A DNA stretch of 64,000 bases from Ponticoccus litoralis. Its GTDB lineage: Bacteria; Pseudomonadota; Alphaproteobacteria; Rhodobacterales; Rhodobacteraceae. Each line of letters begins with the position of its first letter. Within the stretch, counting starts at the first letter, position 1. The notes under the pieces are model-generated. The model saw only the letters and a program-made list of their open reading frames with translations. It ran no database searches and was not told where the DNA came from. Shown here one piece after another: positions 37,961 through 48,740 of this stretch. The position numbers and the translations under genes are program-made. The stretch spans positions 3,162,001-3,226,000 of the forward strand of contig NZ_JBDNCH010000002.1 in the NCBI RefSeq assembly GCF_039769985.1, read 5' to 3'.

Positions 37961-38645
37961 ATGTCGATCTGGACGCGCATATCGCAGGCCCTTCAGGCCC
38001 TTGCCTCGGGCGAGGGTCTTGGCACCGTCTTCGAACGGCTGCGCACACCGCCCGAGCGGTCGGTGGCCTTTACCATCGCGGTCATTGCCCTGTCGGCGAA
38101 GATGGCCAAGGCCGACGGGCTTGTGACCCGCGCCGAGGTCACCGCCTTCCGCGAGGTCTTTTCGATCCCGCCGGAGGAAGAGCCCAACGCCGCCCGTGTC
38201 TTCAACCTGGCCCGGCAGGACGTGGCGGGGTTCGAGGATTACGCCCGCCGCATCGCCGCCATGTTCGAGCGCGACAAGAGCACCCTGTGCGACCTGCTCG
38301 AGGGGCTGTTCCATATCGCCATGGCGGATGGCACCTACCACCCGGCAGAGGATGCCTTCCTGACCCGGGTGGCAGAGCTGTTCGGCCTGTCCGAGACCCG
38401 CTTTCGCGCGATCCGCGCCCGTTTCGTGCCGGACGCGGTGCCCGATCCCTACACGGTGCTGGGCGTCAGCCCGGACATGCCGCTGAAGGAGATCCGGGCC
38501 GAGTGGCGCAAGCTGGTGCGCGACAGCCACCCCGACCGGATGATCGCCCGCGGCGTTCCCGAAGAGGCGGTGAAGATGTCCGAGCGCAAGATGATCGCCA
38601 TCAACCGCGCACTGGGAAGAGATCTCGGCCCGCGAAACCGCCTGA
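37961..38645 (+). CDS. TerB-like and DnaJ-domain co-chaperone, DjlA type (frameshift near 38611)
   Basis: Residues ~38-165 form a TerB-like helical domain (ALSAKMAKADGLVTRAEV, EDAFLTRVAELFGL), and the C-terminus is a J domain: DPYTVLGVSPDMPLKEIRAEW with the HPD motif in SHPDRM and AINRAWEEIS. The frame breaks at CACTGG (38610); deleting one base changes the tail to RAWEEISARETA with TGA at 38643 and a length of ~227 residues. Lacking the N-terminal membrane segment of E. coli DjlA, it is a soluble DjlA-like protein that would stimulate DnaK. The next gene begins 6 bases later. Confidence 0.85.
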
Positions 38646-38651
38646 ACCGCC

Positions 38652-39656
38652 GTGCGCCTTGCGACCTACAATGTGGAATGGTTCGACGCGCTCTTCGACG
38701 ACGACGGGCGGCTGCTGCGGGACGATGGACCGACGAAACGCCCTGACGTCACCCGGGGCATGCAGGCCGAGGCGCTGGGGCGGGTCTTCCGCGCCATGGA
38801 TGCCGATGCGGTCATGGTGATCGAGGCCCCGGACACCGGCAGCCGCCGCTCCACCATCCGCGCCCTTGGGGCCTTTGCCGAGATCTACGGCCTGCGCACG
38901 GATGCGGTGGCCACCGGCTTTGCCAACGAGACCCAGCAGGAAATCGCGCTGCTTTACGACCCGCAGGTGCTGGTGGCACGCCATGATCCGCAAGAGGGCG
39001 CCGGGGCACCGCGCTTCGACGGCGTATTCGGCATCGACCTCGACGTGGACGCGACCGAGGATCGCGTGACCTTCTCCAAGCCGCCGCTGGAACTGGCGGT
39101 TCAGGGGGCCGGGGGCAGGGTGCTGCGCCTGATCGGCGCGCATCTGAAGTCCAAGGCGCCGCATGGGGCGCGCAGCCGCGATGCGGTCATGCGCCTGTCC
39201 ATCGCCAACCGGCGCAAGCAACTGGCGCAGGCGATCTGGCTGCGCCGCCGCATCGAGACGCATCTGGCCGCCGGCGAGAGCCTGATCGTGATGGGCGATC
39301 TCAACGACGGGCCGGGGCTTGACGAATACGAGGATCTCTTCGGGCGCTCTTCGGTCGAGATCGTGCTTGGGACGCCGCCGGGGCCGGTGCTCTACGATCC
39401 GCATGCCTCCGAGGCGCTGGCCAGCCGGCTTGGCGCCCAGCCCTCGACCGCGCGCTTCTTCCTGAAGGATCGCGGGCGCTACCTGCAGGCGCTGCTCGAC
39501 TACGTTATGATTTCGCCGGACCTGTGCGCGCTGGCGCCCCGCTGGCGCATCTGGCACCCCTTCGACGACCCCCAGTGCTGGGCGGACGCATCCCTGCGCC
39601 GGGCGCTTCTGGACGCGTCGGATCATTTCCCGGTGACGCTGGATATCGCGTTCTGA
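38652..39656 (+). CDS. Endonuclease/exonuclease/phosphatase family protein
   Basis: A protein of 334 residues, GTG start. MRLATYNVEWFDALF opens the fold with the metal-binding Asn, VMVIEAPD the Glu, HLKSKAPHG the catalytic His region, IVMGDLNDGPG the GDxN motif and the end ASDHFPVTLDIAF the SDH motif. These are the residues of the Mg-dependent DNase I/exonuclease III/sphingomyelinase superfamily. No signal is present, so it is cytoplasmic. Whether it acts on nucleic acids or a phosphoester metabolite cannot be told. It probably shares a transcript with the DjlA-like gene. Confidence 0.85.
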   Translation: MRLATYNVEWFDALFDDDGRLLRDDGPTKRPDVTRGMQAEALGRVFRAMDADAVMVIEAPDTGSRRSTIRALGAFAEIYGLRTDAVATGFANETQQEIALLYDPQVLVARHDPQEGAGAPRFDGVFGIDLDVDATEDRVTFSKPPLELAVQGAGGRVLRLIGAHLKSKAPHGARSRDAVMRLSIANRRKQLAQAIWLRRRIETHLAAGESLIVMGDLNDGPGLDEYEDLFGRSSVEIVLGTPPGPVLYDPHASEALASRLGAQPSTARFFLKDRGRYLQALLDYVMISPDLCALAPRWRIWHPFDDPQCWADASLRRALLDASDHFPVTLDIAF

Positions 39657-39734
39657 GCAATGGAACGGTGGGGGTAGGCGGCCTGTCGTGGGGCGGTCAG
39701 CCGTGTCGTCCGGACCGGCGGCGCGACACTGGCG

Positions 39735-39770
39735 CCCTGTCCGAGGGTGTTTGAAAAACCAGGGAAGTCA
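39735..39770. repeat. Dispersed 3'-end element, diverged copy
   Basis: CCCTGTCCGAGGGTGTTTGAAAAACCAGGGAAGTC, 80 bases beyond the nuclease gene; similar to the family core but with GTGTTTG and GGGAAG. Confidence 0.5.
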
Positions 39771-39847
39771 GGGCGCTGCGACCGGGTCCGCCCTGTCGCC
39801 GGATGCGCCCCTTTTTTCCGACGCGGCGACGCGCTATAATCGCCGCC

Positions 39848-40216
39848 ATGAAACCGATTGCCGCCGTCTTTTGCCTTGCTGTTCTGACCGCTCCGGCTGC
39901 CGCGCAGGAGGCCGATGAGGGCCTGAGCCTGATGGAAGAGGGGGCGCGCCTGTTCTTCCGGGGGCTGATGTCCGAGATGGATCCGGCGCTCGAGGAACTG
40001 GAGGGGATGGCTGACGACATGCTGCCCCTGCTGCGCGAGTTGCGGGCAGAGATGGGGCCGGCCTTCCGCAGGCTGCTGGAAGAGGTCGACGACTGGTCGG
40101 CCTATCGTGCGCCCGAGATCCTGCCCAACGGTGACATCATCCTGCGGCGCAAGGTTCCGCTGACGCCCGATGATGAGGCGCCCGAGGCCCCGGAGGAAGG
40201 CCCCGTCGATCTGTAA
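39848..40216 (+). CDS. Periplasmic hypothetical protein
   Basis: A protein of 122 residues with the signal MKPIAAVFCLAVLTAPAAAQ. The mature part is an acidic amphipathic helix (EEGARLFFRGLMSEMDPALEELEGMADDMLPLL shown as two blocks: GARLFFRGLMSEMDPALEEL and GMADDMLPLLRELRAEM) followed by a short segment SAYRAPEILPNGDIILRRK found in a family common in Rhodobacteraceae. Function unknown. The tail is rich in Glu and Pro. Confidence 0.75.
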   Translation: MKPIAAVFCLAVLTAPAAAQEADEGLSLMEEGARLFFRGLMSEMDPALEELEGMADDMLPLLRELRAEMGPAFRRLLEEVDDWSAYRAPEILPNGDIILRRKVPLTPDDEAPEAPEEGPVDL

Positions 40217-40434
40217 TCCCCCGTGTCGTGATGTTGCCGGTGGTCCGCCCTTGCGGGTAAGGGCCGGGCAGGCATCTTGGCAGGGTGCCACTGCCGGTGA
40301 TCGCCACGGCGTGCGAGGGGGCGGGCCCGAGGCCGTTTCCGTCGCCGCAGGCGGTGATGCCGGGGCGGCGGGTGCGGCGCGGGGCTGCCAGCGGTCGCGG
40401 CGCGACAGACGTGCCGGACGCGGGGGGTCGTCTG

Positions 40435-41982
40435 TCAGGCCTCCGCAGCGATCTTCCAGCTATCGGCCTTCAGCGAGTCGGCCAGCGATTTGAACCGGGA
40501 CTCGGCCACTTCGTTGTAAAGCACATGGCTCTCGGACCCCAGGTGAAGCGTCAGCGTGGCCTGTTCCGGCTGCCAGTCCAGCCGTGCCCGCCCGTCGACG
40601 TCCCGCAGGGTCCAGAGCATGGCCCCGAAGCGCATCGCCTTGCCCAGCACCTCGGCCTCTTGCTGGTGCGCCGCGTCGAGCATGGCGAAGAGGTCTTCGA
40701 ACCGCGTGCCCTCGCGCTTGTTGCGGTAGCGATGCATCAGCGCCATGCCCAGCCAGACGCGCTCCCAGTGCTTCAGCCCGCCAAGGTTGGCCCGGGTGGC
40801 ATTGTCGAAGCAGATCTCGGCCCGGTAGTCCGGGTGGGCGCGCCAGCTGACGTCGTGCAGCAGGCAGGCCGCCTTGATCAGCCGCCGCCGCGCCGGGCCG
40901 CTGTCGGGGAACAGCGGCAGCACGAAATCGTAGAGGTCGCGCCCGAACCCGGGGTTGCGGGCGTCCTTGGCCTCGGCAAAGCGGCAGGCCTCGACCAGCG
41001 GATCGCGGTCGCGCAGCACCTGCGGCATCTGTTCGTACAAAAGCCCCTCGCGGATGCCGTAGGAGGACACCGCGATGTCCTGCGGCTGAAAGGCCTCGAC
41101 CACCTGTGCCAGGACCTCGGCGGCGTAGGGCACCAGCGCCATCCGGGTCGAGGAAATGCCGCAGCGCTTGCGCAGCGCGTCCGGGTCCTGTCCTTCGAGA
41201 AAGGCCAGCGTCTCGCGCACGCTTTCAGCATCCATGCGGTACTCGTGCAGCACATGCAGCGGGTAGCCACGCCGTTCCATGTCGATCTTGGCGATCGAGC
41301 GCCAGCTGCCGCCGACCAGGAAAAGCCGGTCGCGCTGCGTGCCCATATGGGCGACCAGCCGGTCGATCTCGGCGCGAATGTGTTTCTCGCGCGCCTTGCG
41401 CCCGCCGTCGATGTCCTTCAGCTTCAGCGGCCCCAGCGCCGAGGTGATGCGGCGCCCCACCGACCCGCCCGAGATCTCTGCCAGTTCCATCGACGAGCCG
41501 CCGATGTCGCAGACCAGCCCGTAGGAGCCGGGCCAGCCCAGCAGCACGCCCTGCGCCGACAGCCGGGCCTCTTCGGTGCCGTCGATGACCCAGACCTTCA
41601 GGCCGGTCTCGCTTTCCAGCTGGCGGCGGAACTCCGGCCCGTCCTGTGCATCGCGCATGGCGGCGGTGGCCACCACGGTCAGGTCTTCCAGCCCCATGCC
41701 CTCCGCCAGCTTGCCGAAGCGGCGCATGGCCTTCAGCGCGCGGTCGCGCCCTTCCGGGTTCAGATGTCCGGTTTCGTTCATCCCGGCGCCCAGACCGCAG
41801 AGCACCTTTTCGTTGAAGAAGTAGGCCGGGCTGCGCGCGGCGCCGTCGAAGACCACCATCCGCACCGAGTTGGAGCCGATGTCGACCACCCCGACGCGCG
41901 ACAGGGCGCGGGCCTCCGGGTCGTTGAACAGGGGCCTGCCGAATGGGCTCCAGTGGCCGTGAGTGTCCTCGTCGCCGTCCAT
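40435..41982 (-). CDS. ppx: Exopolyphosphatase / guanosine pentaphosphate phosphatase family
   Basis: A protein of 515 residues starting MDGDEDTHGHWSPFGRPLF. The ASKHA-fold N-terminal domains show VVDIGSNSVRMVVFDG (phosphate 1 loop), GTEEARLSAQG, LVCDIGGSSMELAE and LVGGSWRSIAK. The C-terminal helical part has an HD-like core LLHDVSWRAHPDYR. It hydrolyses polyphosphate or pppGpp. In Rhodobacteraceae this gene usually precedes rlmE, which is not present here downstream. The longer upstream frame (to 42138) lacks homology-like character and was rejected as start. Confidence 0.92.
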   Translation of the reverse strand: MDGDEDTHGHWSPFGRPLFNDPEARALSRVGVVDIGSNSVRMVVFDGAARSPAYFFNEKVLCGLGAGMNETGHLNPEGRDRALKAMRRFGKLAEGMGLEDLTVVATAAMRDAQDGPEFRRQLESETGLKVWVIDGTEEARLSAQGVLLGWPGSYGLVCDIGGSSMELAEISGGSVGRRITSALGPLKLKDIDGGRKAREKHIRAEIDRLVAHMGTQRDRLFLVGGSWRSIAKIDMERRGYPLHVLHEYRMDAESVRETLAFLEGQDPDALRKRCGISSTRMALVPYAAEVLAQVVEAFQPQDIAVSSYGIREGLLYEQMPQVLRDRDPLVEACRFAEAKDARNPGFGRDLYDFVLPLFPDSGPARRRLIKAACLLHDVSWRAHPDYRAEICFDNATRANLGGLKHWERVWLGMALMHRYRNKREGTRFEDLFAMLDAAHQQEAEVLGKAMRFGAMLWTLRDVDGRARLDWQPEQATLTLHLGSESHVLYNEVAESRFKSLADSLKADSWKIAAEA

Positions 41983-42286
41983 ATGTCTTCCCCGAGTACC
42001 TTGGGGGCGGTTCTGCCGACTGGCGCCGCCGGGGTCAATCGCTAGCGGCAACGCAAATCGGATTTTCGCAGGGTCACTTTCCGCGGCAGGGGCTGGGTGG
42101 CGTCCCGGTCTGCCTGCGGCGCCCGGGGTAGGGGACACGGGCCGCGCGGACGTTCGAGCGCGACAATGTCAGCGGAGAAAGGCCCGCCGACGCCTGCCTG
42201 CCCGGCGTACCGCGACAGGCCGGGGCATGAAAAAAGGGGCGGCCCGGCAGGGCAGCCCCATGTCACTCGTCAATACCGTAACGCGG
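41983..42286. other. Intergenic region upstream of ppx
   Basis: About 300 bases between the ppx start and the end of the DUF1328 gene. No convincing gene; it should carry the ppx promoter. Nothing else is recognised. Confidence 0.4.
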
Positions 42287-42461
42287 TTATACCACGGATT
42301 TGCCTCTGACGGCGCGTGCGATCATCATGACCACGAAGAGGACGAGGAAGATCACGAAGAGGATCTTGGCGATCCCGGCAGAGGCCGCGGCCACGCCGCC
42401 GAAGCCCGAGGATCCCGGCGATGATCGCCACAACAAGGAATGTCAGTGCCCAGCCAAGCAT
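42287..42461 (-). CDS. DUF1328 small membrane protein (frameshift near 42418)
   Basis: A 57-residue protein of two helices. The start at 42461 follows GGAGG at normal distance; MLGWALTFLVVAIIAGILG is helix 1. The frame breaks at CCGAGG (42416) and continues FGGVAAASAGIAKILFVIFL and VLFVVMMIARAVRGKSVV in the corrected register, ending TAA at 42287. Deleting one base gives GILGFGG, the invariant DUF1328/YtjA sequence. Such proteins are stress-related inner-membrane peptides of unknown mechanism. Confidence 0.85.
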
Positions 42462-42546
42462 TTGAACCTCCATCTTTATTGTCGAATGTCAGCTGTTTCG
42501 ACAACGCGCGGCGGTGCAAAAGGTTGCATGGGCCGGGATCGGGGCC

Positions 42547-43179
42547 TCAGCCCTGATAGGTGTGCCGGTAGAAGACATGCACGCCGATGCGCGCGGTCCG
42601 GCGGTACTTGGACGACCAGTTGGGGCGCACGGCGGTCGTGTGGTAATGCGTCGCGCCTTCGGTCAGGGCGCGCGGGGCGCCATCCAGCACCGCGCGGGCG
42701 ACCTTGCCCACACGCTCCCGGGCGCCGGGCTCGCGGATCGCTTCGGGGTGGCCGTCGCAGGTATAGGTGAACTGGCAGCCGAACTTGCGCCCGGTGCCCT
42801 GATGGATCACGCCGCAGACCGACTGCGGGAAGCGGGACGAGGCGACACGGTTCATGATGACCTCGGCCACGGCGAACTGCCCCTTCACCGTCTCGCCGCG
42901 CGCCTCGAAGTACAGCGCCTCTGCAAGGCAGCGCCATTCCGCGCCGCCCGAGGGCTTGGGCTGACGGGACAGCCAGTCGGTGGTGTAGCGAATGCCGCCG
43001 GCGCCCTGAACAGAGGCCACCGGCGTCACCAGCGCCTTGAGGTGGCCGTCGTCGACACGGGCAAGCGCGCGCTTTTCCAGCGAAACGAATTGGGCCGCGG
43101 TGCGGGCGGGATCGGCGGCGGCGGGCATAGCGGCAAGCGCTGCCACAAGGGCAACGGCACAGCGAAGGGCATTCATCAT
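42547..43179 (-). CDS. Cell-wall hydrolase, SleB/Hydrolase_2 family
   Basis: A protein of 210 residues with a signal (MMNALRCAVALVAALAAMPAAA). The Hydrolase_2 domain is clear: CLAEALYFEARGETVKGQFAVAEVIMNRV (shown as LAEALYFEARGE and GQFAVAEVIMNRV, catalytic Glu in YFEARGE), VCGVIHQG, CQFTYTCDG and ATHYHTTAVRPNW. The family cleaves peptidoglycan (SleB-like lytic transglycosylase). In Rhodobacteraceae these genes are periplasmic wall-remodelling enzymes. Monocistronic. Confidence 0.88.
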   Translation of the reverse strand: MMNALRCAVALVAALAAMPAAADPARTAAQFVSLEKRALARVDDGHLKALVTPVASVQGAGGIRYTTDWLSRQPKPSGGAEWRCLAEALYFEARGETVKGQFAVAEVIMNRVASSRFPQSVCGVIHQGTGRKFGCQFTYTCDGHPEAIREPGARERVGKVARAVLDGAPRALTEGATHYHTTAVRPNWSSKYRRTARIGVHVFYRHTYQG

Positions 43180-43404
43180 CGGGCGTCTCGTTCAGCTTCG
43201 GGATGCCCCGACGCCTTGGCAGCGACATCCGGGACCGGAGCCTGATACGGAATTTCGCCATTTCCGTAAACCGCGCGAGGATTTTGGGCGGATTCGTGCC
43301 GATCGGGGCGCCAGATGCCTTTCTTTCGGGCATCTTATGTATGCGGCCCGCTGCCGCAGGGCAGAGCGGAAAACCCCCGCCGGGTCAGAGCTTGGGCGGC
43401 AGCT

Positions 43405-45956
43405 TCACCCCTTGGCCCGCAGCGCCAGCTGGGCGGCGGCAAGTCGCGCAACCGGCACCCGGAAGGACGAGCAACTGACGTAGTCCATGCCCACATCGCG
43501 GCAGAAGGCGATGGAATCGGGGTTGCCGCCATGTTCGCCGCAGATCGACAGGGTGATGCCGGGATTCGCGGCGCGGCTGCGCTCTGCGCCGACCGCCAGC
43601 AATTCGCCGACGCCGTCGGTGTCGAGCACATGGAAGGGGTCTTCGTTGAACACGCCCTGACTGACGTAGTCGGACATGAAGCGCCCCGCGTCGTCGCGTG
43701 ACAGCCCGTAGGTCATCTGCGTCAGGTCGTTGGTGCCGAAGGACAGGAAATGCGCGAAGGGCGCAATCTCGGCGGCGCGCAGGCAGGCGCGCGGGGTTTC
43801 GGCCATGACGCCCAGCCGGAAGGTGAAATCGCGGTCGCGTTCGGTGCGCACGGCGGTGGCGACCGCTTCGATCCGGTCGCGCAGCAGTTCGACCTCGCGT
43901 TTGGCACTGACCAGAGGCAGCATGATTTCCGGCACCACGGGCGGCGCGCCCTCGTGGCTGGCGTCCAGCGTCGCCTCGAAGATCGCGCGGGCCTGCATGT
44001 CGTAGATCTCGGGCACGGTGATTCCCAGACGCACGCCGCGCAGGCCCAGCATGGGGTTGTACTCGCCCAGAGATTGCACGCGCCGGGTAACGTCCGACAC
44101 CGGCAGGTCCAGCGCCTCGGCCAGATCGCGCAGGCCGTGGCGGTCGGTGGGCAGGAATTCGTGCAGCGGCGGATCGAACAGGCGGATGCAGACCGGCATG
44201 CCTTCCATGATGCGGAAAAGCTCTGTGAAATCCTTGCGTTGCATCGGCAAAAGGATCGCCAGCGCCGCCTGCCGGTCCTGCGGGGTATCGGCAAAGATCA
44301 TCTCGCGCATGGGCGTCAGGCGGTCGGCCTCGAAGAACATGTGTTCGGTCCGGCACAGCCCGATACCCTGCGCGGCAAAGTTGCGCGCGGTGGCGGCATC
44401 CTTGGGCGTGTCGGCATTGGCGCGAATGTCGATATCGCGCGCCGCATCGGCCCAGCCCATCAGCACGTGGAAGGCCTCGTCCAGCGCCGCCTCGACGGTC
44501 GCGGGGCTGCCCTCCAGCACGTCGCCGCTGGTGCCGTCGATGGTGATCACGTCACCCTCGCGGAAAACCTGCCCGCGCTCGGAGGTCAGGGTCTTGCGCT
44601 GCAGGTTGAACCGCAGCCGCGCCGCGCCCACCACGCAGGGCAGGCCGAGGCCGCGCCCGATCACGGCGGCGTGGCTGGTCATGCCGCCGCGCTCGGTCAG
44701 CACGCCGACGGCGGCATGCATGCCGCGCACATCCTCGGGCGAGGTCTCGCGCCGGACAAGGATGCAGGGCTCGTTGCGGGCGGTGCTGGCCAGCGCCTCG
44801 GCGGCGGAGAAGACGATTCGCCCCGTGGCCGCGCCCGGAGAGGCGGCAATGCCGCGCCCGATGACGCTGCGGGCGGCGCCGGGGGCGATCTGGCGGTGCA
44901 GCAGTTCCGAGACGGCGCGCGGCTCGATCCGCATGACCGCCTCTTCGGGGGTGATGATGCCATCCTCTGCCAGCCGCACGGCGATGCGCAGGGCGGCGCG
45001 GGTGCTGCGCGGCACCAGCACCCCGTCGAGGATATGCAGCGTGCCGTTCTGGATGGTGAATTCGATCTGCATCTCGGCGCGCAGGCGGCGGCGCATGACG
45101 CCCGCGTAGTCCTTGAGCAGGGCAAAGGCCTCGGGCGCGGCCTCTTCCGAGGGAGCGCCCGCGCGGGTCGCGTTCCAGATAGAGGCTGTCGGCCCCGCCG
45201 GTCAGCGCCTCGCGGCCACTGGCTCTGGCTGAGGTAGCGCCCGGTGATCTGGGGCAGGCCGGTCTGGCTGTCGACCAGTTGCAGTACGCCCGAGCCGCAT
45301 TCGCCACGGCCCAGCCCCGGTGCCATTTCCTGCACCACCAGTCCCAGCCCGGCGTCGACGGGCGCGCCCCGGGCCTGCCGCAGCAGGCGGGCGGTCGTGC
45401 CCTCCCAGGCGCGGGCCATGGAGCGCAGGACCTCGGCCAGCTGGCGCTGCGGGTCCTGCGGAAAGGGCTCTTCGGCCTCTTCCTCATAGGCGGCGAGCGC
45501 GCGGGCAAGGCCTTCCTCGTCGCTTCCGTCGATCTCGTCGAAGAGATCCGGGTCGAGCCGGGCGACATGGACGGCATAGGCCTCGACGAAGCGCAGGTAG
45601 AGGCCGGCGGCGGCCTCGGCGCCGATGTTCTCGGCGAGAGAGGCGAGGCGGGCGTCGTTCATGCCGATGTTGAGGATCGCGCCGGGGCCGCCCCAGTCGG
45701 TTTCCTGCGAGGAGGGGCGGACGCAGAGCAGCGCATCGGGGTCGAAGGCGGCGGTCAGCGCCGCCATGTCGGGCAGGTTGCCCTGCGCGATGGCATGGAC
45801 CGAGTCGAAGGACAGCGCGACGGTGCGCGGCACCGGCAGGCTGAGGCGCACCAGCCTTTGCAGGCATTTCGCCCGGCTGCCATGGGTCGGCGGGGACATC
45901 GGGGAGGTCGGCGTGATCAGCGTCACGTGGGGATTGTCGTCGCTTGGTTTCTGCAC
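43405..45956 (-). CDS. Pyruvate phosphate dikinase-like PEP-utilising enzyme (two frameshifts)
   Basis: The GTG start at 45956 follows GAAAAGGTG. The N-terminal ATP-grasp part (FDPDALLCVRPSSQETDWGGPGAILNIG in pieces: LLCVRPSSQETDWGG) resembles PPDK but is shortened. The swivelling domain has the phospho-His in ERGGMTSHAAVIGRG, and the PEP TIM barrel shows GLCRTEHMFFE, LGLRGVRLG and SFGTNDLTQMTYG with the Cys loop GEHGG. Breaks at CACTGG (45217) and CCGAGG (45147) are fixed by one base each, giving ~849 residues. The usual PPDK (~880) makes PEP from pyruvate, ATP and phosphate; the shorter N-terminus leaves the exact reaction open. Confidence 0.83.
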
Positions 45957-46086
45957 TGCGGCACCTTTTCTTTGGGCGCAGAATACGGCTGCGGCGCCGT
46001 CTGGCAAGATGGGCAAGCGTCGCGGGTGACGGCGGCGCGGCGGCGGATCCCACGCGCGGGTGTCACGAGAGGCTGCGTCGGATGCC

Positions 46087-46120
46087 TCCGGCGGGGATAT
46101 TTTTGGACAGAAGAAGGGCG
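46087..46120. repeat. Dispersed 3'-end element
   Basis: CCGGCGGGGATATTTTTGGACAGAAGAAGGGCGG, a diverged copy between glyS and the dikinase-like gene, in the same gene-end context as the other copies. Confidence 0.55.
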
Positions 46121-46307
46121 GGGCGCGTTCTTGTGGGGGCCGGTTGTGGCGGTGCGCGGGGGGATTTGGGCGGGTCTTCAGATAGAGAAGGCGGCAGCGG
46201 GGTTCTGTCGCGGCAGATCGCGGTGCCGGGGGCGCGGATCGGGTGCTTCGGCGGGGCTGGCCGTATGTTCGGCGGGCGGCGGCCCTTTGGGGGCCGCCGT
46301 CGGGTGG

Positions 46308-48458
46308 TCAGCCCTCGATCCGCGTCAGGTCGGCGACCTGCAGGCAGGTCTGGCGGATGCGGCTGAGCAGGTTGAGCCGGTTGCGGCGCACCACCGAATT
46401 GTCGCTGTTGACCTGCACCGCCTCGAAGAAGGCGTCGATGGGGGCGCGGAGCGTGGCCATGGCCTCCATCGCGGTGGCGAAGTCCTCGGCTTCCATCGCG
46501 GGTTTGATGCGGGTGTCGACGCGCGTCGAGGGACGTGAAGAGCGCGCGTTCCTCGTCGGTCTCGGCGAACTTGGGGTCGGCGCCGTAGGAATATTCGACG
46601 CCGTCCTTTTCCTCGGCCTGCGTGAGGATGTTGTTGGCGCGCTTGAAGCCCTGCACGAGGTTCTTGCCGTCTTCGGTCTTCAGGACGGTGGCCATGGCCT
46701 CGGCGCGCTTCACCAGCAGGGTGAGGTCGTCGGCTCGGGGCATGGCGAGGCAGGCGTCGATGACGTCATGCGGGATGCCCTCGGCGCGCAGGTGGACCTT
46801 GAGCCGGTCGTGGATGAAGGCGAGGAGGTCGGAGGAAATGGCTGGGTCAAGATCGTGAGGTTTGGGATCGTGTAGGCCCCCGGACTCATCGATCTTGGCA
46901 ACGATTGTCTTTCCGAAGGCAGACCCATGGGCGCGCGTGATTGCGACTTTGAGTAGTTCTGCCAACTCAAACCGCAAGCCATTTGCCAGCACCAGCCGGA
47001 TCACCCCCAGGGCGGCGCGGCGGAGGGCGTAGGGGTCTTTCGACCCGGTGGGCTTTTCGTCGATGGCCCAGAAGCCGGTCAGCGTGTCGATCTTGTCGGC
47101 CAGCGCCACGGCGACCGAGACCGGCGCCGTGGGCACGGCGTCGGAGGGGCCGAGCGGCGAGTAGTGTTCCTGTGCCGCCGCCGCGACGGCCTCGGGCAGG
47201 CCCGCGGCCTCGGCGTAGTAGCGGCCCATGAGGCCCTGCAATTCGGGGAATTCGTAGACCATTTCCGACGAGAGGTCGGCCTTTGCGACCTGCGCGGCCT
47301 GTTCGGCCTGATCCGCCTCGGCGCCGACCAGCGGGGCGAGGTCGCGGGCAAGCGCCGCGATGCGGTCGATGCGGTCCTTCTGCGACCCGAGCTTGTTGTG
47401 GAAGGTCACGTTGGACAGGCGGTCGGTCCAGGCGCTCAGGCCCGCGTCCTTCGCCACGCGCAGGTCGTTGTCCCAGAAAAACTTCGCATCCGACAGGCGC
47501 GCCGCAAGCACCTTCTGGTTGCCCGCGAGAATGGTGGCGCCGTTGTCCGCCGTCTCGACATTCGCCACGGTCACGAATTTCTCGATCCGGCCCGTCCCGG
47601 GGTTTTTCACCGAGAAGAACTTCTGGTGTTCCTTCATCGAGGTCTGCAGCACCTCGGGCGGCAGGCCGAGGAAGGCCTCGTCGATCTCGCCCATCAGCAC
47701 CACGGGCCATTCGACCAGCCCCCCGACCTCGGCCAGCAGGCCCTCGTCGTCGACCACCTCAAGCCCCTGCGCGAAGGCCGCGCTGGCGGCGTCGTTGCGG
47801 ATGGTCTCGGCGCGCTCGCCGGCGTCCAGCACCACGAAGGCGCGCTTGAGCTTGGCCGCGTAGTCGTCGAAGCCACTGACCGTGAAGGCGGCGGGGGCGA
47901 GAAAGCGGTGGCCCTCGGTCTCGGCGCCCGCCTTGATGCCGTCGATGTCGAGCGGCACGACCTCGGCGCCGCCCTCGTCCGAGAGCAGGCAGAGGATGCG
48001 GTGCAGCGGGCGGACCCAGCGCAGCGTGCCCGCGCCCCAGCGCATCGACTTGGGCCGGGGAAGGTCCGAATGGTCTTTTCCAGCACCTCGGCGACGATGG
48101 CCTGCGCGGGGCGGCCCTCGGTCATGACGGTGGCGTAATAGAAGGCGCCCTTCTTCTCTTCGCGCTCTTCCAGCTGGTCGCGGGTGACACCGGCGCCGCG
48201 CAGGAAGCCCTCGATCGCCTTGTCGGGCGCGCCGACCTTGGGGCCGCGGCGCTCTTCGCGCAGGGTGGGAGAGTTGGCGGTCAGCCCCTCGATCGCCAGC
48301 GCGAGGCGGCGGGGCGTATGAAAGGCCCGGGCGGCGGCATAGGTCAGACCGGCCTCGACCAGACCGTCGGTCACCATCTTCTGCAGGTCGGAGGCGGCGC
48401 GGGCCTGCATCCGTGCCGGGATTTCCTCGGAGAAGAGTTCGATCAGAAGGTCGGGCAT
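46308..48458 (-). CDS. glyS: Glycyl-tRNA synthetase beta subunit (two frameshifts)
   Basis: Begins MPDLLIELFSEEIPARMQ, the GlyS signature; KSMRWG and SFDDYAAKL-type motifs, EHQKFFSV and the C-terminal anticodon-binding part ending LTRIEG follow. The subunit binds tRNA-Gly for charging by GlyQ. The first break (48055) is the loss of one base at a site that should read CCTGG (FPWPKSMRWG); the second (46526) is an inserted base at TCGAGG that joins ALFTS to VDTRIKPAMEAEDF. Net length is ~716 residues. The gene is essential, so real inactivation is improbable. Confidence 0.93.
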
Positions 48459-48554
48459 GACGTCTTTTCCCTGCGGCATCGTGGTCGGGGGTGATTACCG
48501 GGCCGGGGCAGGGGCGGCAAGCGGATATGGCGGGACTCGTGGGGGCCAGTGGAC

Positions 48555-48611
48555 CGAGGGGCGCTGCCCCTCGGGCTCCCCGAGGTATTTGCCGGACCAA
48601 AGAAGGGGCAG
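48555..48611. repeat. Dispersed 3'-end element, full copy
   Basis: GAGGGGCGCTGCCCCTC hairpin, then CCCCGAGGTATTTGCCGGACCAAAGAAGGGGC: the best-preserved single copy, between DUF1206 and glyS. Confidence 0.7.
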
Positions 48612-48740
48612 GGTGCGGGTGCGTCGGTTCGATTTAGGGAACCTGTCTCTGCGCCGGGGCTGGCGGCAGCGCGGGGGAATGCAGAGTCTTGGCGGCAGTG
48701 GAGAGGGGCGGGGCCCTTCGCAGGCCCCGCCCACGGCTTG

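Noticed and set aside
41983..42138. Upstream extension of ppx
   Set aside because: The extra residues are Pro/Gly/Arg-rich and unlike the family; MDGDEDTHG at 41982 is the usual start.
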